Assembly: GCF_041358175.1 (NCBI RefSeq)
Contig: NZ_JBGKBE010000001.1
Location: forward strand, 558,001 to 622,000
Length of the DNA: 64,000 nt
Origin: Muriicola sp041358175
Lineage (GTDB): Bacteria > Bacteroidota > Bacteroidia > Flavobacteriales > Flavobacteriaceae
Reading direction: 5' to 3'
Shown piece by piece: positions 26,063 through 34,854 of the stretch. Every line of letters begins with the position of its first letter. Position 1 is the stretch's first letter. Below the pieces are notes generated by a model. That model was not told the origin of the DNA and did no database searches. It was given only the letters and a program-made list of their open reading frames with translations. Position numbers and translations under genes: made by a program.

Positions 26063-26905
26063 TTAAAATACCGGTCTTGCCATGATCACACCCGTATTTT
26101 TTTTGATCTTTTTCAGGTAGTCGACCAGTGGTAACTCTGAAATCTCCACCGCACCTTTTGAGGAGGCGTGAAGCAGATGGATACGGTTATCAGGCATTCT
26201 GATGGCGAAGCCGGTATGGGTTACGTCTAGCCCTTCGATGGAAGTTGCCAGGGCAATGATATCCCCGGATACAATCATGGCCTCATTTTCTTTTAACATT
26301 TCAACCGAGAGCACACATAAGGATTGGTTCTTTACAGATTCTTCTACGGCGATCATTTCCTGATACATATTTTCTTCCTTCAGGGCCGGATAGAGGGAAC
26401 GATGATCAGTCATAAAGTTGAGTTCTTTTGAGATTTCCGTCCCTCCCAATTCTGCAGTGATGTCTTTTACCAATCCCTTTTTTTCATTATCCCTAACCCA
26501 TTCGGTAAAATAATGAAGACGTGATGCATAACCTTTGAGTTTTCCATCTCTGTATCTGATTTTCTCAAGTTTTTTTACAAACTCATCAAAGTTGGGATTT
26601 GGATTTTTTCCAATTATTCCTAAAGCCAGGACATTCTCAACAAAGGTGGTACAATCCAGACCTTCCAGGTCGATAACCAGTGATTCGTCAGATCCTGTTT
26701 CCAGGGTTTGAGCCACATAAGGGGTTCCGATAAAGGTCCTTCCGATGGCCACTAGCAGATCCCCTGTTTCGTCATGATGAATACCCTTTATTTCCTCGAT
26801 TTTGGCATCAACAGCGTTCCTGTTTTCAGGAGAGCAAGTGATTGTCTGGGCCCTCAGGCTTATGATAGGGAGGATACTTAGAAAACAGAATAGTTTAATT
26901 CTCAC
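26063..26905 (-). CDS. DUF1460 domain protein (amidase-like, secreted)
   Basis: The 280-residue protein starts with a cleavable signal peptide (MRIKLFCFLSILPIISLRAQ). The mature part is DUF1460, an NlpC/P60-like cysteine peptidase or N-acetylmuramoyl-L-alanine amidase type fold; the LEGLDCTTFVENVLALG motif supplies the catalytic cysteine and a later GFAIRMPDNRIHLLHASS segment supplies a histidine. The likely substrate is cell-wall peptide. It is convergent with the ThuA gene and 32 bases after the next minus-strand gene. The family is a firm recognition; the exact bond cut is not. Confidence 0.85.
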   Translation of the reverse strand: MRIKLFCFLSILPIISLRAQTITCSPENRNAVDAKIEEIKGIHHDETGDLLVAIGRTFIGTPYVAQTLETGSDESLVIDLEGLDCTTFVENVLALGIIGKNPNPNFDEFVKKLEKIRYRDGKLKGYASRLHYFTEWVRDNEKKGLVKDITAELGGTEISKELNFMTDHRSLYPALKEENMYQEMIAVEESVKNQSLCVLSVEMLKENEAMIVSGDIIALATSIEGLDVTHTGFAIRMPDNRIHLLHASSKGAVEISELPLVDYLKKIKKNTGVIMARPVF

Positions 26906-26937
26906 TTGAAATGTTTTGGATGAGGTTACATCGCACC

Positions 26938-27609
26938 TTAAACAGAGATAAAGTGTAACCTCTCGTTGGAAATTTCATTAGAATATTCAATTCGTAATTC
27001 ATCTATTTTATCAGAAAAATAAGAATAGATTTTTTTGGAATTCTTTTCGGCCTTGGCAGTGTTTATAAAATCCTTTCTCAGATATCGGGAAATGGAAAAC
27101 AATGTCCTTGGAAATTCATAAATGATCAATTTTGTGTCCAGTATATCGGCTCGGACCCAGAATGGTTCGCTATAAGTTTCTTCCCTCACATAGACAATGT
27201 CAGAATTCATCTCTACTTTCTCACTATACTTCACCAGTGTTGAAAGGCTTACCGGCATGCCGATCTCAACGGAGATAAGATTGGAAGTAAAAGTCTTTAT
27301 ACTGCCATCCGGAAAGGAAAAATGGATGGGTGTTTTTGTTTTAAGAAGTTTCCCCAGTCGGCCTGTGAAATTCATAAAATAACCTGTAGCCAGTATTTCT
27401 GCTAAGGATTTTTTATAGGCTTTCACATTTTCAAAGTAAAAGACAAAGGCCAGAATAATTGATAGAACAATTCCGATCCCTAAAGCTATCCATTGATTCG
27501 GAAATAATTTTGGTGCAATTCCTTGTAGATATCCTTCATAGGTGCCAACCGTGGGAATTACGGAGTAAAACATGTCCTTAATGGGTAAGAATTTAAGACT
27601 TAGCTTCAT
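26938..27609 (-). CDS. Uncharacterised membrane protein
   Basis: The 223-residue protein has one clear membrane segment near residues 38-60 (WIALGIGIVLSIILAFVFYF) after a short hydrophobic N-terminus. The rest looks like a soluble alpha/beta domain with several charged segments and no recognised motif; TFTSNLISVEIGMPVSLSTLV and FPRTLFSISRYLRKDF are visible. I do not recognise a family. It is co-directional with the DUF1460 gene, with 32 bases between. Function unknown. Confidence 0.6.
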   Translation of the reverse strand: MKLSLKFLPIKDMFYSVIPTVGTYEGYLQGIAPKLFPNQWIALGIGIVLSIILAFVFYFENVKAYKKSLAEILATGYFMNFTGRLGKLLKTKTPIHFSFPDGSIKTFTSNLISVEIGMPVSLSTLVKYSEKVEMNSDIVYVREETYSEPFWVRADILDTKLIIYEFPRTLFSISRYLRKDFINTAKAEKNSKKIYSYFSDKIDELRIEYSNEISNERLHFISV

Positions 27610-27896
27610 CTCTAATGTATTTGGTTCTTTTAAGCCAAGGCTTAAAGTTAATAAATGTTATTTCTTAATTCGTAGAGAGATAACTATTCTTTTCACTACT
27701 GCCAATAAATTAAAGTGCCAGCGAAGGAAAGGGTCATTTACCATCGTCAATGGTTATTTCCGGAGGTGTAAATTCAATCGGTACTCCCTTATTCTTTATC
27801 GAAAATATTTGTGGAATGCAGGGAATGAGTTGTTAATTGTATGAATCCCGAGTAATGCCTAATATTGCACCTTGGAGATGGAATGGTAATAGTTTG

Positions 27897-30800
27897 ATGA
27901 GGAATATTGGAATTTCGTTTATTCTGGCTTGCTGGTGTTATTATGCGCAGGGACAGGCCTACTTTCAGGATGTCCAATCACAACTGCTAGATCAGGAAGT
28001 GATTTACGGCGATGTATCTACTTTTTTTGGCCCGGGGGTCTCTTTTGCTGATTATGACAACGATGGATGGGATGATATTTCCATTCCGTCTTCTACTACA
28101 CGGGATTTCCAATTTCTTAGAAATACCGGAGGCCAGTTTGAAATCCAGAACCTGCCGATAAATAGCGGTGGAATTGATGCCAGACAGGTTACCTGGGTAG
28201 ATTTTGATAATGATGGCGATCTCGATTTTTTTGCCAACAGTGACCAGGGCCCTTGTTGGCTTTATCAAAACGAAGGAAACAATACATTTACAGACATTAC
28301 AAGTTCTTCTGGGATTGCTCCCCTCCCTCTCCCTTTTTGGGGTAACCTTTGGGGTGATATTGATAATGATGGAGATTTAGATCTTTTACTGATTGTCCGC
28401 GACAATGACTTCGCGGAGCATAATCTTCTTTATCGAAATGAAGGAGATGGATCATTTACAGATATTACCATGGCTGCTGGATTAACCATGGATCCTCTCT
28501 TAACCCAAAGTGCCGTATTTATCGACTATGATCGTGACGGATTTCAGGATATTTTTCTGGCAAATGATAAAGAGGAAATACCAAATGTTTTATACAGAAA
28601 CAATGGGGACGGAACATTCACGGACGTAAGCATCGCCTCGGGAATGGATCTGGATATGGACGGGATGTCTGCCACGGTGGGAGATGTTAATAATGATGGA
28701 TGGTTAGATATATATGTTACCAATAAATACCCGAGAAACTTTGCAACCAGTGTATCTGGTAATGCATTTCTGAGAAATAACGGAGATGGTACATTTACAA
28801 ATATTGCCTCAACGAACGGCACCCGTTTTAATAGCTTCGCATGGGGAGCTGTATTTTTAGATGGAGAGAATGATCAGGATCTGGATCTTCATGTGGTAAG
28901 TGACCTAGACGGTTCTGACGGCAGGGCCTCATCAGCCTATTTTGAAAACGAAGGAAGCGAGAATTTTCTGGATAGTTCGTCTGCTGGTTTTGGCGATGAT
29001 ACAGCAGCCAGCTATGGCAATGCTATTGGAGATATTCAAAATGATGGATTAGCTGATATTGTGGTCGTAAATGTAGAGGATCAGGCGATTAATATCTGGG
29101 AAAATCAATCCACAACTGCAAATAATTGGATTAAAATTAAACTGGAGGGGACAGAAAGTAATCGCATGGGGATTGGCGCCTATATTAAGATTGGCATTGC
29201 CGAAGAAGTACAATACAGATACACCCTTTGTGGAGAAGGTTTTATCAGCCAGAATAGCCTATATGAGTTTGTCGGTGTGGGGGAGTCTGAAGTTATCGAT
29301 TATATTGAAGTGGTCTGGCCAAGTAGAATTAAGGACCGCTTTGAAAATATATCTCCCAATCAGATGATTACTCTGGTTGAGAATACCAATCCGGTTGAGA
29401 ATAATGACCAGAACGGTATTGGGGGAAGCAGGGCAGATGAATTTGCACATCTTTCCGTGGCCAGGCAATGGAATGAAGCCCTGCTCGACGCCATACGCAA
29501 CGATTTTGCCAGACCACCGGTACACGCGAGAAATTTATATCACAGCTCCCTGGCTATGTACGATTCCTGGGCCTTGTTTGACAACACCGCCGAAACCATT
29601 TTTCTGGGGAAAACACAAAATGGATATTCCTGCAGTTTTGATGGAATTGAAGCACCTGAGGATGTAGAAATGGCAAGGGAGGTTATGATGAGTTTTGCGC
29701 TATACCGGTTGCTTGTTTACAGATTCGCCAATTCACCCGGAGCTACTTTTGCGCTTCAACGCTTTGACGAACTCTTTTCTCATCTTGGGTATGATAGCTC
29801 CTTTACCAGTACGGATTACAGTTCAGGATATTATGCTGCTTTGGGGAATTATCTCGCGGCCAAGCTGATCGAATTTGGTTACGAAGATGGTTCCAACGAA
29901 AAAGATGATTACGAAAATGAATATTATCAACCTGTAAATGAACCTCTGGCTTTAGACCGGTATGAGGAAACGTATAATCTTGCAGATCCCAATCGCTGGC
30001 AACCCCTGGCATTCGAAAGTTTTGTTGATCAAAGTGGGAATCCGATTCCGGGGAGCGTACCTGAATTCCTCGGCCCCGAATGGGGACAGGTGAAACCCTT
30101 TGCACTGAATTCATCCGAACTGCAAATTCTGAATAATGGCTTTGACAGTTATATATATAATGATCCGGGTCCGCCTGTAAGTATTCAAAATTCAGCTCAG
30201 GATGGGATTCAGGACCCATACAAATGGCATTTTGCCCTTGTCGCTTCCTGGTCATCGCATTTAGATCCGTCAGACCCCACCTTGATTGATATTTCACCCG
30301 GAAATACAGGCAATGTTGACCTTTCTTTATTCCCTTCGAACTTTGAGGAATACCAGACTTTTTATGATTTTATGGAAGGAGGCGATATGGGTGCCGGACA
30401 CGCTGTGAATCCGGTTACAGGTCAGCCCTATGAGCAACAATTGGTGAAACGGGCTGATTACGCCAGAGTCCTTGCAGAGTTCTGGGCAGATGGCCCTGAG
30501 TCGGAGACGCCGCCAGGCCATTGGTTCACTATTTTGAACTATGTAAATGACCATCCCGAGACAAGTAAACAAATTTCCGGCAGGGGCGAGGTGGTAGACG
30601 ACCTGGAGTGGGATGTAAAATCTTATATGGCCCTGGGAGGTGCTATGCACGATGCTGCCGTGAATACCTGGGGGATCAAAGGGTATTACGACTATATCCG
30701 ACCTATTTCGGCCATTCGTTACATGGCTTCCAAAGGCCAGAGTACGGACAGTTCTTTACCCAGCTTCGATCCTCATGGATTACCTCTTATCCCCGGAAGG

Positions 30801-32003
30801 ATAGAATTGATAGAAACCGGAGATCCACTGGCAGGTCCCGGAGGGGAAAATGTTGGCAAGATCAAAATTTATGCATGGAAGGGACCCGACTTTATCACTG
30901 ACCCTACTGCGGATATTGCAGGGGTCGATTGGATTCTCGGAACCCACTGGTGGCCTTACCAGCGTCCAACCTTTGTGACACCTCCTTTTGCAGGCTATGT
31001 CTCCGGACATTCTACATTTTCAAGAGCAGCGGCAGAAGTATTAACAAGACTAACAGGAGATCCGTTTTTTCCCGGTGGGATAGGGGTTTTTGATATAGAA
31101 CAAAATGATTTTCTGGTTTTCGAACAAGGCCCTAGTGAAAACTTCAGTTTGCAATGGGCCACCTACCGCGATGCATCAGACCAAACCAGTCTCTCGAGAA
31201 TATGGGGAGGGATTCACCCGCCAATTGATGATATCCCGGGTAGGGTGCTGGGAGATAAGATTGGCAATGATGCTTTTACACTGGCCGATGACTATTTCAA
31301 TGGAAGGGTTTCCATTGCCCCCAATAACTTTCTGGTTAAAACCAATGGGGAAAGCTGTTTCGATCAGAACGATGGAAGCGTCACTGTCAATGCCCAGGAT
31401 TATTACGACTATATCCTTGAAATCAATGGACAGCTATATGATTTTACCCGCGAAATAGTCGTAAATGATCTGCAACCTGGAAGCTATTCGCTCTGCCTTA
31501 GGGTAAAAGATTATTCAGATTTCGAGCAATGCTATGACATCAACATTCAGGAGGTCTCTCAAATGAATGCTTCTTCCAAAATAGAAAATGTGGGACTTAC
31601 CTATAAAGCAACCATAGAAGTAGGCAAAGGAACTCCGCCTTATGTTTTGAAAATTAATGATGAGGTAAAAGGGACCTATGAAAGTAATGTGATCATAACA
31701 ACAGTTGAAAACGGCGATTTACTCAAGGTGACTTCAGCTCTGCCTTGTGAAGGGGAATACAACCAACGCATTAATTTCAATGATGAAATACTGGCTTATC
31801 CGAATCCAACTTCGAGCACTCTGAACATTCCTTCACGTACTGATAAAAGTATTATTAAAGTTTATTCGCAATCCGGGCAGCTGGTTCGAGCTTTTGCGGG
31901 TAAAGAAAAGATATCGCTAGCTTCGTTAAGTAAAGGCATTTATCTGGTGGTCGTAAAAAATGAAAAGAGCAGAAGTTCTGTAAAAGTAATAGTGTTAGAC
32001 TAA
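27897..32003 (+). CDS. FG-GAP/UnbV and vanadium-dependent haloperoxidase fusion, T9SS-exported
   Basis: The ATG at 27897 gives 1368 residues starting with a signal peptide (NIGISFILACWCYYAQGQ). Residues about 25-400 hold seven FG-GAP/VCBS calcium-binding repeats (DNDGDLD-type loops), then an ASPIC/UnbV domain to about 500. The next 600 residues are a PAP2-type vanadium haloperoxidase with all three motifs: K928-x6-RP (KGYYDYIRP), SGH (1036-1038), and SR-x5-H-x3-D (1100-1111, vanadate His1107). The C-terminus is a type A T9SS sorting domain (YPNPTSSTLNIP to the end). It should halogenate or oxidise substrates outside the cell using H2O2. In-frame starts further upstream are less likely. Specificity (iodide, bromide or phosphatase) is open. 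Confidence 0.85.
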   Translation: MRNIGISFILACWCYYAQGQAYFQDVQSQLLDQEVIYGDVSTFFGPGVSFADYDNDGWDDISIPSSTTRDFQFLRNTGGQFEIQNLPINSGGIDARQVTWVDFDNDGDLDFFANSDQGPCWLYQNEGNNTFTDITSSSGIAPLPLPFWGNLWGDIDNDGDLDLLLIVRDNDFAEHNLLYRNEGDGSFTDITMAAGLTMDPLLTQSAVFIDYDRDGFQDIFLANDKEEIPNVLYRNNGDGTFTDVSIASGMDLDMDGMSATVGDVNNDGWLDIYVTNKYPRNFATSVSGNAFLRNNGDGTFTNIASTNGTRFNSFAWGAVFLDGENDQDLDLHVVSDLDGSDGRASSAYFENEGSENFLDSSSAGFGDDTAASYGNAIGDIQNDGLADIVVVNVEDQAINIWENQSTTANNWIKIKLEGTESNRMGIGAYIKIGIAEEVQYRYTLCGEGFISQNSLYEFVGVGESEVIDYIEVVWPSRIKDRFENISPNQMITLVENTNPVENNDQNGIGGSRADEFAHLSVARQWNEALLDAIRNDFARPPVHARNLYHSSLAMYDSWALFDNTAETIFLGKTQNGYSCSFDGIEAPEDVEMAREVMMSFALYRLLVYRFANSPGATFALQRFDELFSHLGYDSSFTSTDYSSGYYAALGNYLAAKLIEFGYEDGSNEKDDYENEYYQPVNEPLALDRYEETYNLADPNRWQPLAFESFVDQSGNPIPGSVPEFLGPEWGQVKPFALNSSELQILNNGFDSYIYNDPGPPVSIQNSAQDGIQDPYKWHFALVASWSSHLDPSDPTLIDISPGNTGNVDLSLFPSNFEEYQTFYDFMEGGDMGAGHAVNPVTGQPYEQQLVKRADYARVLAEFWADGPESETPPGHWFTILNYVNDHPETSKQISGRGEVVDDLEWDVKSYMALGGAMHDAAVNTWGIKGYYDYIRPISAIRYMASKGQSTDSSLPSFDPHGLPLIPGRIELIETGDPLAGPGGENVGKIKIYAWKGPDFITDPTADIAGVDWILGTHWWPYQRPTFVTPPFAGYVSGHSTFSRAAAEVLTRLTGDPFFPGGIGVFDIEQNDFLVFEQGPSENFSLQWATYRDASDQTSLSRIWGGIHPPIDDIPGRVLGDKIGNDAFTLADDYFNGRVSIAPNNFLVKTNGESCFDQNDGSVTVNAQDYYDYILEINGQLYDFTREIVVNDLQPGSYSLCLRVKDYSDFEQCYDINIQEVSQMNASSKIENVGLTYKATIEVGKGTPPYVLKINDEVKGTYESNVIITTVENGDLLKVTSALPCEGEYNQRINFNDEILAYPNPTSSTLNIPSRTDKSIIKVYSQSGQLVRAFAGKEKISLASLSKGIYLVVVKNEKSRSSVKVIVLD

Positions 32004-32545
32004 GTGTGAGGCTGTTGTCTTTTGTTGACGTTTAAAGCACGTGTATTTGTTATCATTTTTTTAATAGACCTGTGTACCCCCGGAGACAAAGAGATCAAAT
32101 ATTTATCCTGTGCTAATAATAGAATTTCATTGCTAAGCTCAGGATGTTGTTTTGCCATTTTAATGATAAACTTAAAAGCGGTATACCTGATCGAAGGTTT
32201 TTTTTCAACATCCTCCCATAATGTAACACAGAGATCAAATAAATAGCCTTCCTCTTCTTCATTTAAATTCATTTCAAGGAGGATCTTCAGCAATTCTCTC
32301 TGGTGTCCGTCTTCTTTATTTCTAATAGCTTTGATTAGTTTAGGAATGTGTTTCTTTATCCTGATATCATTTTTCGAGATATAACTCCAAAGTACCCAGG
32401 CTGCCCTCCATGAATAGGGTTGCTTATTCTGAATAGCCAGTTCTACAGCCTCATCAAAATATTCGGGATGCTTTTTCAAAAAGACAATCATCTCTTTTTT
32501 ATGTGAATGAAGTAACTTTTGTTCTAAAAGTGTCTCGGCAAACAT
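32000..32545 (-). CDS. HEAT-like helical repeat protein, uncharacterised
   Basis: The 181-residue protein is almost wholly alpha-helical, with segments such as QPYSWRAAWVLWSYI, IPKLIKAIRNKEDGHQRELLKILL and PSIRYTAFKFIIKMAKQHP that resemble HEAT or Armadillo-type repeats. No signal peptide, membrane segment or catalytic motif is seen. It is probably a cytoplasmic binding protein. Its stop codon overlaps that of the convergent haloperoxidase fusion gene by 4 bases. It shares its strand with the MscS gene upstream (50-base gap). Function unknown. Confidence 0.6.
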   Translation of the reverse strand: MFAETLLEQKLLHSHKKEMIVFLKKHPEYFDEAVELAIQNKQPYSWRAAWVLWSYISKNDIRIKKHIPKLIKAIRNKEDGHQRELLKILLEMNLNEEEEGYLFDLCVTLWEDVEKKPSIRYTAFKFIIKMAKQHPELSNEILLLAQDKYLISLSPGVHRSIKKMITNTRALNVNKRQQPHT

Positions 32546-32595
32546 CGTCGAAAATGGTTTAGTAATTTTCAGAATAGAAGATAATCAAGTCCTGG

Positions 32596-33660
32596 CTAAT
32601 TCTTTTTTCTTTCATCTTTTATAAATACGCGTGAGTGTGGGAGACTTTCCGGATAATTTTCCTGTAAAAAAGTGATGAGTTTTTCTCTTACAAGTACCCT
32701 GAGGTCCCACGCGGTAGGCGAATCTTTGGCGCTCATCAGAGCACGCACCTCCACATGGGAGCCAGTGGCATTAGTCACTTGAATATTCTGAACTTTACCG
32801 TCCCAAAGATCTGTACTTTCCAAGATACGCTTAAGTTCTTCCCGTAATTTTTCGAAGGGAACTTTGTAATCTGTGTAAAGGAAAACCGTTCCCAGAATAT
32901 CGGCCGTTGTTTTTGTCCAGTTTTGAAACGGTTTTTCAATAAAATAGGTGGTCGGAAGCACCAGTCGCCTTTTATCCCAGATTGCCACAACAACATAGGT
33001 AAGGGTAATCTGTTCAATCCGCCCCCACTCACCTTCTACAACTACAACGTCATCGATCTTGATAGGCTGGGCGATAGCGATCTGAATTCCGGCGAGGATT
33101 GCCCCAATCATTTTTTGAGCTGAAAATCCAATGATGATACCGGCAACACCTGCGGAAGCAAAAATACTGATCCCGATCTCCCGAATTTCTTCAAAACTCA
33201 TCAGAGCGACTCCTGTGGCCATAATGATGATTAGGAAAATTAATATGCGTTCCAGAATGGTGAACTGTGTATATACTTTTCTCGCCTTGAGGTTATTGGG
33301 AGAATGCACATCGTAATTCCTGATCACCAATTGCTTGATCAATTTGATAATCCTTATCAGGAGCCAGGTAAAAGAAACAATAAAGAGGAGGGTGCTGACC
33401 TTTCGAAACCAGGCGCCAAAATCCTCCAGGCCCAATAATTCCCTCAATGAACCCATTCGAATCAGAAAGGACAGAAGGATTAAGAACAGAGGCAGGGATA
33501 TTTTTTTAACCGTTTCCGGTGGTAGCAGGTAATTGGGGTCTTTGCCAATCTTCCTTAGTACCATGATTGTGAATAAGTAGATGAGGACCATCAATAGCAG
33601 GCCCCCAAAAACGTATAGCAGGGATTCGTTGGAAGGGATTTTTAGAAATTCTTCTTGCAT
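32596..33660 (-). CDS. Mechanosensitive ion channel of the MscS family
   Basis: The 354-residue protein has about four hydrophobic segments before residue 165 and then the pore-lining helix AGVAGIIIGFSAQKMIGAILAGIQIAIAQPIKIDDVVVVEG (the MscS TM3 and beta domain start), followed by IEQITLTYVVVAIWDKRRLVLPTTYF and a C-terminal alpha/beta domain. MscS-type channels release solutes on hypo-osmotic shock in the cytoplasmic membrane. The extra N-terminal helices suggest a larger MscS variant. It is divergent from hemH with 162 bases between. Confidence 0.9.
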   Translation of the reverse strand: MQEEFLKIPSNESLLYVFGGLLLMVLIYLFTIMVLRKIGKDPNYLLPPETVKKISLPLFLILLSFLIRMGSLRELLGLEDFGAWFRKVSTLLFIVSFTWLLIRIIKLIKQLVIRNYDVHSPNNLKARKVYTQFTILERILIFLIIIMATGVALMSFEEIREIGISIFASAGVAGIIIGFSAQKMIGAILAGIQIAIAQPIKIDDVVVVEGEWGRIEQITLTYVVVAIWDKRRLVLPTTYFIEKPFQNWTKTTADILGTVFLYTDYKVPFEKLREELKRILESTDLWDGKVQNIQVTNATGSHVEVRALMSAKDSPTAWDLRVLVREKLITFLQENYPESLPHSRVFIKDERKKN

Positions 33661-33794
33661 CAGATTTTGAATGGATTTTATGTGACAGGAGTAAAATAAG
33701 GAACATTCGGGGTAATACCATACGAAATTAGCAATCTCTATTTCAACATAGGCAAAGTATTGTTCCGAGCGCTGGTCAGTTGAGGTACATGTGC

Positions 33795-33802
33795 TATTTT
33801 TG
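33795..33802 (+). promoter_or_regulatory. Candidate -7 element for hemH
   Basis: TATTTTTG matches TAnnTTTG and lies 20 bases before the TTG start of hemH. A TTG -33 box at the normal distance is not seen. Confidence 0.35.
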
Positions 33803-33822
33803 GGGGATAAAAAAATTGTGTT

Positions 33823-34854
33823 TTGAAAGGAGTACTATTAGTAAATTTAGGATCACCCGACAGTCCGACGGCAAAGGATGTTAAACCCTATCTGGACGAA
33901 TTCCTGATGGATGAGCGGGTTATAGACGTGCCGCTACTTTTGCGGAATCTGCTGGTAAGGGGGATTATTTTACAAACCCGTCCCCGGAAGTCGGCCGAAG
34001 CCTATAAGAAAATATGGTGGGAGGAAGGTTCACCACTTATTGTGATTTCAGAACGGTTTACAGAAAAAGTGCGCAAAAATACAGACCTCCCCATAGCGCT
34101 TGGAATGCGATATGGATCGATGAGTATAAAAAACGCCCTGAAGGAACTCGACGAGCAAGGTGTGGATGAGGTTTTACTTGTGCCTTTATATCCACATTAC
34201 GCCATGTCTTCCTACGAAACAGTGGTGGTGAAGACTCTGGAAGATCAGCAAAAATATTTCCCCTCCATGAAGGTCACAACGCTTCCGGCATTTTATCACA
34301 ACCCCGAGTATATAAAAGTGCTTTCTGTGAGTATCGCCGAAGGCTTGAAGGATTTTGAATACGACCATGTGCTTTTTTCCTATCACGGAATCCCTGAACG
34401 CCACATCCGGAAGTCGGATCCCACACGATTTCATTGTAAGATAGACGGAAGTTGCTGTAAGATAAATTCAGTGGCGCACCATACGTGTTACCGACACCAG
34501 TGTTATAAAACCACAGATCTGGTAATAGAGGCACTTGGGTTAGAGAAAGAAAAGGTAAGCTCATCTTTCCAGTCACGCCTTGCAGGAGACCCATGGTTAA
34601 AACCCTATACTGATTTCGAATTCGAACGATTGGCTAAAGAAGGGAAAAAGAAGCTGGCTGTTATCACACCAGCCTTTGTCAGTGATTGTCTGGAAACCCT
34701 TGAGGAGATTGCTATGGAAGGCAAAGAACAGTTCGAAGAAGCCGGGGGAGAACATTACAAACATATTCCCTGTCTTAATGAACGAGACGACTGGGTTGCA
34801 CTGATGGCGAGCTGGATCAGCGACTGGCAAACAAAACATCTGCTTCCCATCTGA
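33823..34854 (+). CDS. hemH: Ferrochelatase, TTG start
   Basis: HemH inserts ferrous iron into protoporphyrin IX in the last step of heme synthesis. The 343 residues contain the N-terminal MKGVLLVNLGSPDSP, PLYPHYAMSSYETVVV, LFSYHGIPERHIR (active His) and the closing PAFVSDCLETLEEIAMEG. The start is the TTG at 33823, since it gives the usual family N-terminus and no ATG lies nearby. A cysteine cluster (HCKIDGSCCK, TCYRHQC) follows the SYHGIPERH motif; it is spaced like a possible metal-cluster site. It overlaps the MATE gene start by one base. Confidence 0.95.
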   Translation: MKGVLLVNLGSPDSPTAKDVKPYLDEFLMDERVIDVPLLLRNLLVRGIILQTRPRKSAEAYKKIWWEEGSPLIVISERFTEKVRKNTDLPIALGMRYGSMSIKNALKELDEQGVDEVLLVPLYPHYAMSSYETVVVKTLEDQQKYFPSMKVTTLPAFYHNPEYIKVLSVSIAEGLKDFEYDHVLFSYHGIPERHIRKSDPTRFHCKIDGSCCKINSVAHHTCYRHQCYKTTDLVIEALGLEKEKVSSSFQSRLAGDPWLKPYTDFEFERLAKEGKKKLAVITPAFVSDCLETLEEIAMEGKEQFEEAGGEHYKHIPCLNERDDWVALMASWISDWQTKHLLPI

